Of a stretch of DNA of 64,000 nt, positions 1 through 14,440 are shown piece after piece. Under the pieces are notes generated by a model that was not told where the DNA came from, made no database searches, and saw only the letters and a program-made list of their open reading frames with translations. The stretch comes from Erythrocercus mccallii. Taxonomy: Eukaryota > Chordata > Aves > Passeriformes > Dicruridae. The position numbers were made by a program, and so were the translations under genes. The stretch is taken from assembly GCA_013397435.1 (NCBI GenBank), contig VZRG01000270.1, forward strand, positions 124,001 to 188,000, given 5' to 3'. How positions within the stretch are numbered: the stretch's first letter is position 1; each line of letters begins with the position of its first letter.

Positions 1-3000
1 GAACAAAGTTTATGTAAAAAAAGAGTGGTTTGGTGTTTATTTATTTATTTGGTTGGTTTGGGTTTTTTTTTCTACACTTATCTGTGAGAGACGGTGAGTG
101 TAAATCATCTTTCCCTTTGTGTATGAAATCTCAATTCATTTGTTGAAATTCAGAGCTAAAGCTGCTTTTTGGAGCAACCCATACTTTAGCATATTGAAGA
201 CTTTCAGAAATTAAAGATTCTTAAATGTAATCTCTTCCAGGAGGCAGTGAGCAAAACCATCTTGCCAGAAGCTCATCTTATTAAAAAATGACTGAATGAT
301 GTATGAAGTAGTATTCAGACTGATTTAATTGTTGAGGCTGGAGAAAATCATATCCTAAATTTATTGCAGATTGGGCTGTATTAATCTGCAGGCCAGGATT
401 TCACAGCTATGAGTTTGTTGATTCCGCCTCTCTCTTCTTTCATCTCTCTTTCACATCTTCCATTGCCCCTTTTCACTTCCTCTTTCCCCCCACATGTGTT
501 TGGTTTTTTTTCCTCTTCAGCTCCCCAACAAATTAGATTAATTCTGATTTAGTTTGGAGGGGTAATGGAAGTCACATTTTTCTTTCTAAAGCTTCTTGTT
601 AATGAAGGGCAGTGCTTGGATAGCTCTTTGGGTTTTTTCAAAGCTCTCCCACTTGCCAGGGCAGACTGTATGTGAGTTCAGTTCAGTGAGCCATTGAGAA
701 ACAGGTTGTAGTCTCCAGGAGTAATAAAGTTTTGGTGTGGGTAGATCCTGAGCTGGAGCTTTGAGTTATCATATGGCACATCACTCGTTAGTGATTAAGC
801 CTCAAAGGCTTCAAAACAGTGACCATTTCATGGAAGATAAAGAATATATTGTATGCTTGCATCCCTTCAACTTTCTTTGTGTTTCAGTCCTGGTTTTTTG
901 TCTCTTTTAAAAAATACCTTTAGGAGGCTTCTCTCGCACTTTGTCTATTTATGCTGTCTGAAATGAGATCCTACTTCTCCACCCGCAAATCCTCTTCAAT
1001 TTTCATAAGGAAATATGCTGAAATTTAAGAGCTGCAAACAGGTTTTCAACATTTTCATATGAATACAAAGAATTTTTATCCTCTTAAAAAAAACCAGTTT
1101 TATCCTTCCCATCTGTCAAAGCACATAAACCTGCTTTCTAGAAAGAATATCCCTGATGGCAGGCACCAGAAAACTGGTAAGAAACTATGTATATCTCTTA
1201 ATAGCAATAATTTTACAGTGTTTGGTAGAGCTGACTAGCATGACATTTCATTTGCACTTACAATCCAGACATGCTTAGAAAAATTTAATAAAGTTTAAAC
1301 ATCTAATGTTACTGCAGATGTTTTAATTTTGATACCTTGGCACATACAAATTTCTTTCTCTTCGAGTCTTGCTTGCAATATTGAAAGCTCAGAGAAATCC
1401 TGAAAATTCATCATGCTTGAAGTGTTTGAACAAAGTGTGGATGCAATAACGCATTTGTATTGTGACAAGCTCTTCAGGTTTTCCCCCCTCATTTGTGCTT
1501 TACCCTAGATGTCATCCTGAGATAAGGAGTAGAGTTATCATTTAATCCCCTCTGTGTTCCCATGCAAAGAACTTTATTTTTAAGGGTACATATCTTCAAT
1601 AAAAGCTTTAGCAGAAGAACGTGTAGCCCACTTGGCAGCCCAGGATCTGGGCTCCTGTTCCTGCCCTTCTGTTTACGTGTGGATGCAATCAGATCACTGA
1701 ACTGCAGTGTGCTCCAAAAGGCCCATTAAACATTGTACTTCTACATTGTGCTCCTTTTTTTCACCCATCTATGCTACAGAATCAAAACAAAATATTTATG
1801 CAGAAGTTTTGGAGGTGTAAAAAATCAAAATCTTTTGCCCCAGCCTTAAAGCCTGGAAGGAGAGGAGTGAGCTGTTGATGCACAGAGAGATATCTGAGCC
1901 ACAGCACTCCTGAGGAGGGCTGCTGGGGAGCCTCCAGATTTCTCTTTGTTTAAAACTATGTCACCATTTGAAATCTAGCTAATGTGGAGAGAATTCATAA
2001 GCTGATTGCATGCAGCGCTTCCCTTGTTAAGGGTTAATTATTATGCGTCTTTCCTTGCACCATATGGTGGACTTTTCTTTGCTCTGAAATGCTTCTTTCA
2101 ACAGCTCTGCAGATTAAAAAGTAAAGCTCATTAGCTAACAAACACTATCCCTTTTACTTCAGACTTACATGGTTTTATGTAGTTTTACATACACTTGACT
2201 CATTGTCAAGTATAACTAGATATGGTTTATGAAAATTGCCATCTAATTTTAATATTTATCTTTAAATAAGTTATGGAAATTTTTCATTTTGTTTTTCTAT
2301 ATCTTCTGTACTAAGAAGAAAAGTTTCCCTTCAGTACCTCAATACTGTGTTTACAATTAGGTATGACCATGAACATGTATACTCCTCAAATGGCAAAAGT
2401 TTAAACTGTTCGTTGCTGCAGGATCAAGGCCAAACATCTCCTAATAAAACTGGTTGTATGAAGTCAAAGTTTCCTTAAACATATTTACTTTTGTGATAAT
2501 CCTAGCCTAAATGTGGTTACAGATAGAACCAAACTTAATTTTTGGCTAAAATTTTTCAGACTGATGGGTTTTTTGGTTTTCCTGCTTAGTAGTTTGTGGA
2601 AGAGGAATACCAGACTTTTGAAATAAAATACTCATCTTTTGCGTTAAGTGAAAAGAGAAAGGGTGGAATGTGGAGGATTTTATTACTGATTTATATAGGC
2701 ATATTTATTTGAGCCACACTTGCAGCAAAATAATTGAGTTGAAATTCTGGCAAGGAAATAGCAATTATTGATTATTTTGGCTTTTCAGTTTTTTTTATGA
2801 AATTCCTTTTTGATCTGGCATAACTGAACCATCCATCTTTGAACAGTACACATTTTAAATGCACCTTTTGTGGACTTATTGGGTGCTAGGGAGATGCTCA
2901 TAAACATTCATTTTGATGAATTCTGGCAAATATGGGATAATGGAAAGCTTTAAATTTTGCACATATGTTACCATTCTCTTTATATTTTCTGTAATATTAA

Positions 3001-4275
3001 ACATACTTTAGGAGCCACTGGAAACAATCGTTACTGTAATACTAAGGTTTATTCCTTCACTATTGCCATTATGCCTTACTGATATTATTGGTGTCTGGAT
3101 ATACCACTAACATTATTGATTATTAATGGTGGAATAAGAAAGGGAATTCTGCCAGTGCATTTTAAATATTCAGAGAAATGGAATATGCATTCTCATTGCA
3201 TATTTGTGGTAAACAGTTTGGGAAAACAGGCCTTTACTGAAACTAGCTTTAAATAGTTCTTTATCCCATTTGATGCTCGACTTTTATATTTTTCCAGATA
3301 TTTTTAAGCTTTTTCTGCTGATGATCCATCTTTTTCTGATTTATTATTCAAAGACTCTTTACTCCAAAATCTGATAAGAACTGTTACACAGAGCATTATT
3401 TGTGATGTTACAAATCAACTTTACGGCTTTTCTGCAGGACTGAGCTCTGCTAACCAAGACATAAATAGAGGTACCCTATCTTGTTTCATGCAGGTATTTC
3501 TGATAAAGAAAGAGAATGGCAATGACTATGTATAAGACAGGGGAAAATAGACATAATTCAGTTACTTTTCTGCTATGAATATGTCTTATTAATTCCATGG
3601 AATCACTGTACTTTTTGCCTTATTTTTGAAGTATACTTAAAATTATCTCTCATTGCCAGAGCCTGCTACCAAAATAGCTGAAAGACAGTGTCATTATCAG
3701 GGTTGAATTGTTGTTTTTTGGGGGGGGGGTTTTGCCTACTGTTTTTCATTTCTTTTGGAATAGCATTAAAAGGCTCCCATCAGACTTCAGGCTGACGCAT
3801 TAGTCATTAGATCTGCATATAAAAATGCATTCTCTAACCAAAAAAGCTTTTTACTCTAAGTGACAATGGCATGTTATGCCAAGAACAAGGTGAATGCTAA
3901 TGTCCTGTTTACCTCCTTCCAACGGTCTGCATGGTGGAATAGACAAAAGTCCTTACTCTGAAGGACAGCTTTATGATTCTAATTTCAGGAACTTCCTGAG
4001 TAATTAAGACATGCTCATTTATTATGCCAATTTACAATGGTTCTGTCTAGATAACAATGCAGATTCCTCAAATTTCTTTCCACCATTTTAGATTAAAATC
4101 TTTATCTGCTAGTTTGACACACATTTCCCATGTCTTCTTTCCTAACTCTCTGACATGGACTTTTTTTTTATTAGACATGACAGAAAAAACATTGCATATC
4201 TTTTGAACTTTAGGTTAGGAAATTAAGTCAAAAGTTAGTGAGAGTTTGCATTAAGCCAGAAGTTAGAGTTGATTG

Positions 4276-4322
<47 letters not shown>
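4276..4322. repeat. (GTTA)n tetranucleotide microsatellite
   Basis: About 11.75 uninterrupted copies of GTTA, ending at TTGAGAG. The array is pure, which suggests it is young and probably length-polymorphic. It lies deep in intron 5, about 20 kb from the next exon. Confidence 0.95.
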
Positions 4323-7300
4323 GAGAGTCTGCAAATTTTGGGACTTGGAAAAGTTTGTGTTCCAGAGTATTTAAAATATCACTCTTCTTAAAGACTGATG
4401 AAATACACTTTTAACCAGACTTTAGGTTAAAAAACTCACAGTAAAACCCAGAAAAATATATTTGTGCTTTTTAAAATGAATAATTATGCTAGTCATTTTT
4501 GATTGTTGTAGTTTTTTTTTAAAGAAAGTTCTAATATTAGAAATTGTTTTAATATTAAAAGAATATAAATAATTACTAGGGAAAATTCTTTTGACAATGA
4601 GAACTGCTGAATTCAGACATTACACAATATTGAATCTTATTAGTGCTTTTGGTTGTTTTTGTGTAGGGTGTTATTTTGGTGGGGAGGATAAATCCAAATA
4701 AATAAGTAAATAAAACATTATCTAGTTAGATCTAATATCTAATTATAGATATTTTTGGCAAAGTATTTGTAACTAGGTTTTTCATCCCTGTATTCCAAAG
4801 ACTTATTATTCATTACATATATTACATATGTTTTATATATTACATATGTTACATTGAGACAATACTATCTATTAGAATACATAATCATTGCTGTATAATT
4901 ATATTGTGTAGTGCTCATTTTTTAATCTTAGTATTATGAACCATGTGACTTACATTAGTGCAGTATTTTCTTTTCAATGAATACCCTAATATTTCAATGT
5001 GTACAAGTGTAACAGATGTGCCTTATGAACCAAACACTAAGTTACATCTAGATAGATATAAGCTATATTGCTCTATTAATAACAGAAACACATATAAGGG
5101 AAAAAAAAAGCCAAATCCAAACCAAACAAGCAAAAAAATCCTGTTGTAATGAAGAAAAATCTTATGTGTAATATCAGAACACGTGAACTTAAATTTGGTC
5201 ATAACAATTTGAATGACAATGAGTGTAATTATGTTCACTATGCACAAAACTAAAAAAAAATACATATGTAATACATAAATAGAAATTAAATTATAACATT
5301 CTCTGGCACTCTACTGATTTCTTTCAGCTAAAAACCTAACCTTATATCCCCATGGAAATGTCTATATGTTAAAAATAAAAAAATTTTAAGACCCCAAAAA
5401 GTATCCCTTAAGCTATCATTCTTAAAATAAAATTATGGCACCTGCTTTTTCTTCTGCCTTTGAAAGCCTCTTCTCAGGTAGCCAGATCTTAAGAGTAAAA
5501 TCATTTTGGTGAATAAAAAGGGTTGTAATGACAGTAGTTATGGGAAAGTATTTCATACACATCTGTGATACAGAAGTATCAGGGCATCTTGCCCATGCAC
5601 TTGCTCATTCCTGAGATACTCCAGCTCCTTACACTCAGTTCTTTTCCGGAGTAGTTCTCACAGGCAGTACTAGTAGTTGCAAAAATATGTCCTAAATTTT
5701 CTTTGCAATGCAGGACCTGTAGTGACTTTTCTATAAATTGACTTTAACCTGTAAAAAGAAAGAGCAAGAATACATGGGTATAATTAATAAGTAAAAGCTG
5801 AGTGTTTAATATTCAGCATTGTGTAATCTAAAGTCAAGCATCAAATATTTGAACGGCATTTCTGAGACAACTTCCTCTGAGTGGCAGGAGCATTTTCTCC
5901 TTGAGCTGTGGCCAAGTCCTAGATATACACAGGGAAACTCTATTTGAAAGAGAGATACAGTGAGCTCAGGATTTTGTTTTCCTGCATTTTGTTAGCATAG
6001 ATCACTCAATTTACGTTTACACTTGAACAGATGCAACTTTTAAGGCAGGAATTTCACTGTGAACTGAGTGCCCTGAATTCTTCTCTCACTTTGCTTTAGA
6101 TAGAGATGCTACCATTTCCACAATTCAGAATAAAGAAGTAGGAAAAATTAGAAAAATTATGGTAAATGCTGTTAATTTCCATTGAAACATTCTTTTGTTA
6201 GACTGTTGTTTAGTGTTTTGTCATGCTGTGTTTTATCCCATGTGCTAGCTTTGCTGACCTTTTGGGCAAGCTTTGGCCAACTGAGATTGTATTTGCACAG
6301 TAGATCATATTTTGACAAAAACCAGTTTTTCCAGACTCCCCTGGGACAATATATCTGTGTAAGTTCAGTCACATACACTTTCTAGATAAAGACGCAGGCC
6401 TAATTTTAATCTTTATCAAGTTTAGCACCTACGCAGAAGACTTTTTGTGATAAAGTTGGAGGGTTTTTTAAGACTCTCATGAATCCAACAGCAAGACATA
6501 GGGATGTTAAATCAGAAGGTGACTTTGCTCTGAGTATTGGAGATTTATTTTTAACTTTGGTGTGCCACTTAAAGCTGCATGATGATGAACCTGAGTTTTT
6601 TGGTCTGAAATAACCCTTAGAGCATGAGGAATCCCAATGCCTTCCAGTCACTGCACCAGATGTTGATGGTTAAGGTACTATAGTTCCCCAACTTCATTTT
6701 AGATGAAAATTTCTAACACCTAAGAGAGCTGTATCTCTGTTGGTAATGAAATTCCTCATTTTCTGTACTTTTTAATCAACATGCTTTAAAAGTGGTATTT
6801 CCCCAATGTATTAGTAAATGCTAATAAACAATACATGTTTTAAGTGAAATAAGAGAACCTATTAATAATATATAAAACTTGCTAAGGTAGCAACTGGTTG
6901 CAAAAATAAAACCTATCTTGAAAAACTCAGGATTGCCTTTGCATGGGAATACTACCTTTTTTTTAATTTTGTCTTTTTTTGGTCAGAGAAACATAATGTA
7001 GTGATTTATTTAACTATCAGCATCACTTTGGTGGAGTTTGTTTGTTTGTTTATTTTATATTTATTATTGGTTGGTTTGGGCATGATAATTATCCCAGCAA
7101 ATTCAGTTTGCTGTTTCTCACAAATAAAACTATCAAAATGAAAAATTACAGTGTTTTCCCAAGAACATCTCTGAGTATTCAGAAATCTGTATTTAACACA
7201 AGAAAGAACAGTGCTCTTTCAGGATACAGAGATTCATTAATTGGCAAAAATCAATGCCCTGGCAAAATAAAAGTCCAGCAACATTTATAAATATGCAGCC

Positions 7301-10300
7301 AACGCCTCAATAAAAATGCGATAATTAGAAGGTCATCAGTTTAACACTTTTTTTGTTTATTTTATGTCATTAATGCACAAGTCATTTGTAGTATTGATTT
7401 TTTCTGGTGAGCAGACTTAACTTGTGAGCAGTGAAAACAAAGCAAGCGTATTACCTTCTATTCACAACTGATGGTCCAATGATTCAGGTAGACAAGAAAA
7501 TGCATAAACCAACCAAACAAAAGAAGTGCCCGGTGATACATCTTGACTGAAAGACCATAGTGCAGCCTTCATTGTGCAGAAAGTTTAAGAGCCGTATCCT
7601 GATGTACATAGGTGAGGTTGTTGATTACCTCAAAGCTGTAAAAAATGCAAGTAGTAAAATAAACTTAGAAAGTTAAAAAGAAAGATGGAAACACTAAGTT
7701 AATACATAAAAGTATATGTCTAAGAGAGAAGTAGTTTTATAAAGTGCATTAAATAAACCATTTTTCAGACCGCAATTTCAAAATAGCTACCTTGAAAAAC
7801 AAAATCTTTCAAGAATTTTCTAAAAGACACGTTAATTTTGTATAGAAGAAAACTGTTTGAATATCATGACAAAAAGTCAGGAAGAGAGAAGACAAAAATT
7901 AATTTCATTAAGAGTGCTTCTTTTTTCTGCTCACATAATTTTCTTTTTTTTTTTTTTAATTATATCTGTGATCTAACACAAGGCTGGATGATTTCTAGGA
8001 TGCAAAGACATAATTTGTTTTTCCAGCCCTTAGCAGCATTTTACTCTTGGGGCCTTCCTCTCAACTGATACACGCTGCATCACATCCCTTACAGTCCTTT
8101 GGGAGATGCAGGCTAGTAGTATGGATGCTTTCTACTGACTAGATTTAGATCATTGTTCCAAAACTAAGAGGGATGGAAAGGGGTACCATATCCTGTTTAT
8201 TATTTTGAAGAGAATTTACCATTTTCAATTAAAAGGATGAAAGATCATTGTAGGATGTATAAAAGAGCCCAATTTAGACAATCCCTGTTCAAACGTAATT
8301 GTCTCTTAAACAAACCACTCAATGCTAGTACATCCCTGATTTACATATGTAACATTTAATTCTCCTCTTCATCTGCCATGGGCAAACACCACAGCAAACA
8401 TCACAGTCTGCTGTAGTGAGATTTTCTGTTTTAAGTAAAAGTTTAAGTTATGTAAGTTTCAGTTAAATTACAGTAAAGAGGTTTTCTGTAGTAATATTAG
8501 AGGAGACCTAGAAATATAACCTGCAGAGGTTGCGCTAAACCATATGTAAATTTGGGTCACCTCTCTTACCCATCCTTTTGATGACTGGATATAGTCTTCC
8601 ATACAATATCTCTATTTTGCTATATTTAAGAAGCTTGTCTTTTTCTTTCTCTTTGGTTCTTCTACAGTAGAAACACTTAAAGCCTTCACTAGACTCTATA
8701 ATTTTATTATTTAAACATCACAACTTCATTTGAAAACTTTGAGTGCATTTAAATGCATGAAACAACATACATCATAGTTGAGTCAAGAACTAGAAGGACT
8801 TTAGTTTTACATTTCAATACAAACAAAATGAGAATGTGGAAGGAAGATAGGAATTCTATTGAGAAAAAATGTTCAAATCATTCTCATCATACATTTATAA
8901 GAAGGAAATAACCGTATAACAGATATATAGAAGGAAAGTTGACCTTTCTTCTCTTGTCTGCTTTATTCTGGGAGGATAAACATTTCCGTCCATATCAGCT
9001 TCTATTCAGAGAAGCCTGTGACTCTGTCCAGGAAAAGCTGATACAGGTTAGGGGACATTTCTGGATTGTCTTCCTACATCCTGATTCCTGGCAAAGGGAC
9101 TTTGCTGTGAAAAGAAAGGAAATAAGGGAGATTTACTTTCAGTCCCAGAATGACTGGGGCAAAGGGTGCTGTTTAAGCAAAACCAGCATTCCAGCAAAAC
9201 TGTCACTATCCGGATAACCGCTGACAATCTGGAAATCTGTATCTTGAGGAAATGGCAACAGTGACGATCCACCTTTCACTCTGCTGATTAAGAGCCTAAT
9301 TAAGAGTGTAGTGTGTTCCATTTGTTATAACCTGAGTTTTACAGTGCCATGTTATAAAGTGGTAGTGGTTAGATTCTTCCTCATTTCGCCGTAAAAATAA
9401 TACCACTAGATTTTTAAAAAACATAAAGTACTCCTGTCATCCTTTTATATTTATCTGTATTTTCTGCCTTTGAGCTTTATTCTTTTAGGTGTACCATTAA
9501 AAATTAGTCACCAGTTAATGTGCTGAAGGCTTTGGGTACCTAGATGATTCTTTGGAAAGAACTAAAGAACACCTGCAATGTCTTAAGGTAATAACTGTCA
9601 AACTGTCAGAGGCAAAAGTAACAAGCAAAATATTTGCAACAAAAGAAAGGAGAAGACAGCCGTTGGAAAGGGAAGCAAACTGTATTTATAAAGCTGGTTG
9701 TAAAAGCAGTTAATGCTAAACATGTGATGTTTATGCCAATAGAATGAGTCAGATGTGCTTCAAGTGAAATACTGTATTTTGAGCTGCCTAATGTCACCAG
9801 CGCCTGCAGGGACAGTTTGCTAACTCCATGAACACACAGCCAGCTCTTCAAAGTAATTTTCATTGTGCAACAGTGGAGCTTTAAAGGCATCCTCCCTTAT
9901 TGATCTTGTTTTTGCATGATTCAACTTGTTAGGAGCAAGATAAAGCTCCTCTGATGAACATTGATATTCTATAGGAAAGGAGAATTTCTTTTGTCTGACG
10001 TTTTTATTGTCATTGTTTGTATCTATTCAGACAGCTTAACCTTCTGTAAGCCTCTGGTAAGTCATTAAAATGGCTTTCTCCCACAACAGTTAAGCTTCCT
10101 TTAAACTCTAGCGAGCTGCTTGCATTCCTAACCTTCTGGAATTCTGAGCCAGTTCTTGAGACCAGTCATGGCTCCTCACCTACAGTTACACAGTCTGGAT
10201 TGGGCCAAAATTTTTCCAGATTTTACTTTCCTCATGTTAAATTTAATGAAAAAGATGCAGGCATCTGATTTTTCAGAAAGAATGCACTGATTAAAAAAGC

Positions 10301-10305
10301 CACAG

Positions 10306-10358
10306 CCTTTCCCTTTCCATTTCCCTTTCCATTTCCCTTTCCATTTCCCTTTCCCTTC
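10306..10358. repeat. Pyrimidine-rich 12-mer tandem repeat (TTTCCCTTTCCA)
   Basis: About four copies of a 12-base unit alternating TTTCCC and TTTCCA, followed by degenerate CCCTT/CTTCC sequence. All pyrimidine on the + strand apart from one A per unit. Intron 5 of EPHA7. Confidence 0.85.
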
Positions 10359-13300
10359 TTGGGACTATATCCCTTCTTCCTTCTTGAACCATATGCACTG
10401 AGCTGCAGACTAGTATGAAAACTAAAGGATCAAATGGGATAATTTCACAATAATCTAATCCATTTTCTTCAAAAGTGTTACAGTTTTGGAATTTCTTTCC
10501 TGCTTTGTTTTTTGGGGGGGAACAGTGTGGGGGAGTGGGGCGGTTTGAGACTTGATATTAAATATATATTAACAAAATGTAAATATAAAAATGCATTCTA
10601 AGTCTTTTAAAAATCAATTTGATTTTTACCACAAGGGTTGAAAAGGGGAGAAGTATATATTTAACAGTAGAGTATGTAATCTGGGTGGCCTGGCTGTACA
10701 GTAAAGTCTAGAGTTCAAACAGAATTTAGGGTGATCCTGTGACTTCAGGCCATGCTGAGTCACTTAAGACACATACATAGGGCTGTTGTGCTCTAGGTCA
10801 GCTGGCCAGCTGTTCACATGTTAAACCCCACAAATCTACATTAGTCACAATCCTAATTTATCATGAGTTTTTTTACGTATTTTTTTTTAAACATGTTTCA
10901 TAAAATACAATCTTGTGGAAATTACTTGCAAAAACTCAGAAGTCTGTTTGTATCTAGGGGGTAAGAGTGGTTTCTAGGCACACTGGAGAAAAGTTAATGA
11001 CTGCAGCAGAAAGGTGGGTAGGTGGTAGACTCCGTCTGCCAAACTTGGCTGTGTGTTGCATATCGGCACAAATTGTAAACTCTGAGTAAGCCAGAGTCTT
11101 TACAGGATATGCCTCATTTACCTCTTGAGGAGTGGCAGATATTTCCACCATCCCTCAGAGGGGAGTCCAGCCCCCGTAGCTGGGTGCCTGAGCTGTACCA
11201 GAAAGGGTGCTTCTGTGTAGGCCTTTTAGGGCAGCTTCTTTCCTTGACTAGATTTCTTCTTGGGAAAGTTTTTCGACGTTTACTGAATAGACTCAGAGGT
11301 TTAAATTAGGAAGGCTAGTTCCCAGCTGTGGGTAATAAATTGAGACAAATACCAGAAATTAGCATGTCTGTATTTCTATCAGAGAAAACAAACATTAGAT
11401 GAATGATTTAAAAATTAATAATGATAATGAAATTATAAAAAACCACAAACCTTATGAAAGATACAGAATGAGAAAATAGTCCTGACAGTCAGATGACATA
11501 GGTTCCATCTTAGGACACACCTGTAGAAACAATCAAGCTTAAAGGCACACCTAAGACTTGCTTACCTGAGATCTGAATGACCAGCAGGATCTCTTTCTCC
11601 ACTAATTCAAAGGACCTTAATGACCCTGGACTTGTATTTTAATATGTCTAGTGAAAAATTAGATGGGCTCAATCCAGGCAGATATGGCACACTGAGGTGT
11701 GAAATTTGAGTCCAGATAAGGAGAATTATGTTTAACGGTGAATTGCACATTACTTTCAAGACTGCAATATATGCAGTAATAGTTCTTTTTAAAAAGAAGT
11801 TGTGTGTTCCACTTTTAAAATAAGTTTGCAGTTGCATCCTTTTGAAGTTATTATTCTATTTAATCTACACACATACTGTATGTATAAAGATTTGATTGGT
11901 TCCTGCGGATACAAGTGTTATTAAAAAAGTTCCATGAGACTCTGTATTATCTGACTTTATATGTGTATTTCATGAACCTTTATTCTGGATTAGAGAAATG
12001 ACAAGGTTAAAAAAAAAAGCTTTCAAGTAGAGATTCAAAATCAAACTTGGGAATATCATTGCCAGCTTTTTTTTTGACTAATTCAACCACTGTTGGCCAG
12101 ACAGAAAAAAAGGAGGATTTTTTTTTCTGTTTTTACTTTGCCTGAGTATGTGTGCAGTACAGCTTTGATTAGCTATATAATCTACTATTTCTCCTTGTCT
12201 AGCAGTGCTCACATAAAGATCTTCAAAACCTCATAACTAGGTAATGAGTAGATTGACTACTTTTGTCATTGAATGATCAGAAGAGGAGTTTCTAAGTGGT
12301 TTAGAACAGCTATTTTTTAAGTCAGGGTTAAGTCAGCACATATAAGGGGGAGTAATGAATATTCAGTATATTTATTACTGTGGGAAATTCCAGTACCAAT
12401 AATTTATTTTTTTCATTTCCTACAGTAAGCAGTGCTGAGACCATATTCATTAAGGAAACCAGCTATAGGTGTTTATGATTCTGATGTATATCCATCTTAA
12501 TGTGTATATTATAATGCATTCATGAGTATAAATAATTACAGTGGAGCTTTTTCAAATGAATGAGATATTAGACTGTTGTTCAGAGGATGTAGTGCTGTTT
12601 CTGTTTACATATTGTGCAACCTTGCGCATTCTGTTATTTAATACACTGTTGGTCTAAGTTATGCTGTATTGTTTGATCTAAATATGACCCATATTGTACA
12701 CTGTGCTCACTCATGTCAGTTCAGTTGCTGTGCCAGTGATGAGCCTTGGGATCACTAAATTTGAGTCTCTTGCTATTGGTGGCAAGTGCAACTTTTGTGC
12801 TATGTATGTAGCACAGTATATATGCTACATGTAGGTAGCAATAATTTATACTGAAGACCTGGAGGGTCTCATAGGAAAATAGAAATTGAAAAATGATCTG
12901 CACAGTCTGTGTAGGAAAACAGTAATTTTCATTAAAACACAGGATTGTGCTGTTGTTAAGATTCAAGTTTAATTACGTTTGTGACATTCCAGTTTTATGG
13001 CCTTTTTGCTGTCTCCTTTACAACCTGGAAAGACTTGTTAAAAATGTAGACACCATTTTCCATGCTTTCATATGGCAGAACAGCTCACGTTGGAGGCAGT
13101 CCAAAAGACAGACCAACCCTACTCTCTCCCAATACCCTGAGTAAGAGAACAGAGAATCATATCTAAAGTTTATTATTTAAGATAAATAGAACTGCGATAA
13201 ACTATTCAAGATACTTATGCAATTTTGCTTATTTTTCCAATATATTGAGTAAATGTGCAATAAAACAGAACCAGCTTTGTTTGGTTGGGGTTTTTTTGTA

Positions 13301-14331
13301 AGTTTAGCCTTTCTGACATATTGTTGCATGGTTTTGTGTTACTGCAAAGAGCTCCATTTTCATCTCCTTCATCCTGGATATTGACTGAAGTTCAACATGC
13401 AGGATGAAAGGAGTCAATGCAGTCACTACTTATTCACACCTTTAAAAATTGAAATAGAATCCAACCCAGAAGCTGTTCTGGTCTTGTTGTTCTGTGGAGG
13501 TTTTTTTCCTTATAAAATATTAGTTCAGACTTCACTACTTCATAGGAATATTTTCATCATTAAATTGATTCTCTGCAGTTGTGAAGCTGGAGTTATATAA
13601 GTAGTCATAGTATTTAAATAGCAGTTTGCTGAAAAAAACCCTCTAGGCTCACCAGGAATTAGACTTACACTACTGTATGTAGAAACCTGGATCCTACAAG
13701 ATTTGCATGAGAGGTAAGTCAGAGCCAACTCCTGGCTAATTACCTTCAAGAGCTTTAAGGATAATGGAATTCTTCCTTAAATGCAAAGAAAAATTTAGGA
13801 GTAAGGAAGAAATTGTAGATAGTGTGTGAGAAAGATGGGATCTACCTCACCTAAAAAGTACATAAATGTTATGTGTCAGTTTTATTTGCTTTACTAGATT
13901 ATCTGTTTCTTCTAAAATCAGTGCCTAAATTCACTGTGTAGCCAGTGGAGAAAGTTTTTCAAAGGTCTTAAAGTGATGTTTTAAAATTTACGGGTCTCAG
14001 TTTAAACAGGCAGGCTGTGTTTTTTGATCTTTCCAGTGCACTTACCTCTCTGTCACAGGGAGCAAACCTGTTTGGGTGAACTTAAACACAGCACTTATGT
14101 CTGCTGTAGTCACCTAAAGGGGAAGTGCACCCAGGTGCCTAAGTTAGATTGTTGTTATTTCATCTAGAATTACTTCTGAAATAAAAAAAGTAAAGATTAA
14201 TCTCTATGAAACTGGCAAAGTAATTGTAATCTTTTTGTTAAAAAATATATAAAAAATTGTAGCCAATTAATTATGTAGCTACGTTGCATAATCAGTTGTG
14301 GTAATTACATTTTTAATTACTTTACCCTCAG

Positions 14332-14440
14332 GGCCTGATTCTGATCTTATTTCCATTGGTATAAAGCAAGGATAACTTAGATAAAATCAATGCAGCTAAA
14401 CTAAAATATAATTGATGAGAGGTCAAAATTGAGCCTTAAA
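14332..14440. repeat. Possible ancient amniote repeat relic
   Basis: The stretch starting GGGCCTGATTCTGATCT, running through CATTGGTATAAA and ending near GTCAAAATTGAGCC, resembles from memory an old dispersed repeat common in reptile and turtle DNA. No open frame or terminal repeat is visible. The family name is not known to me with certainty, so this is a weak recognition-based call. Confidence 0.3.
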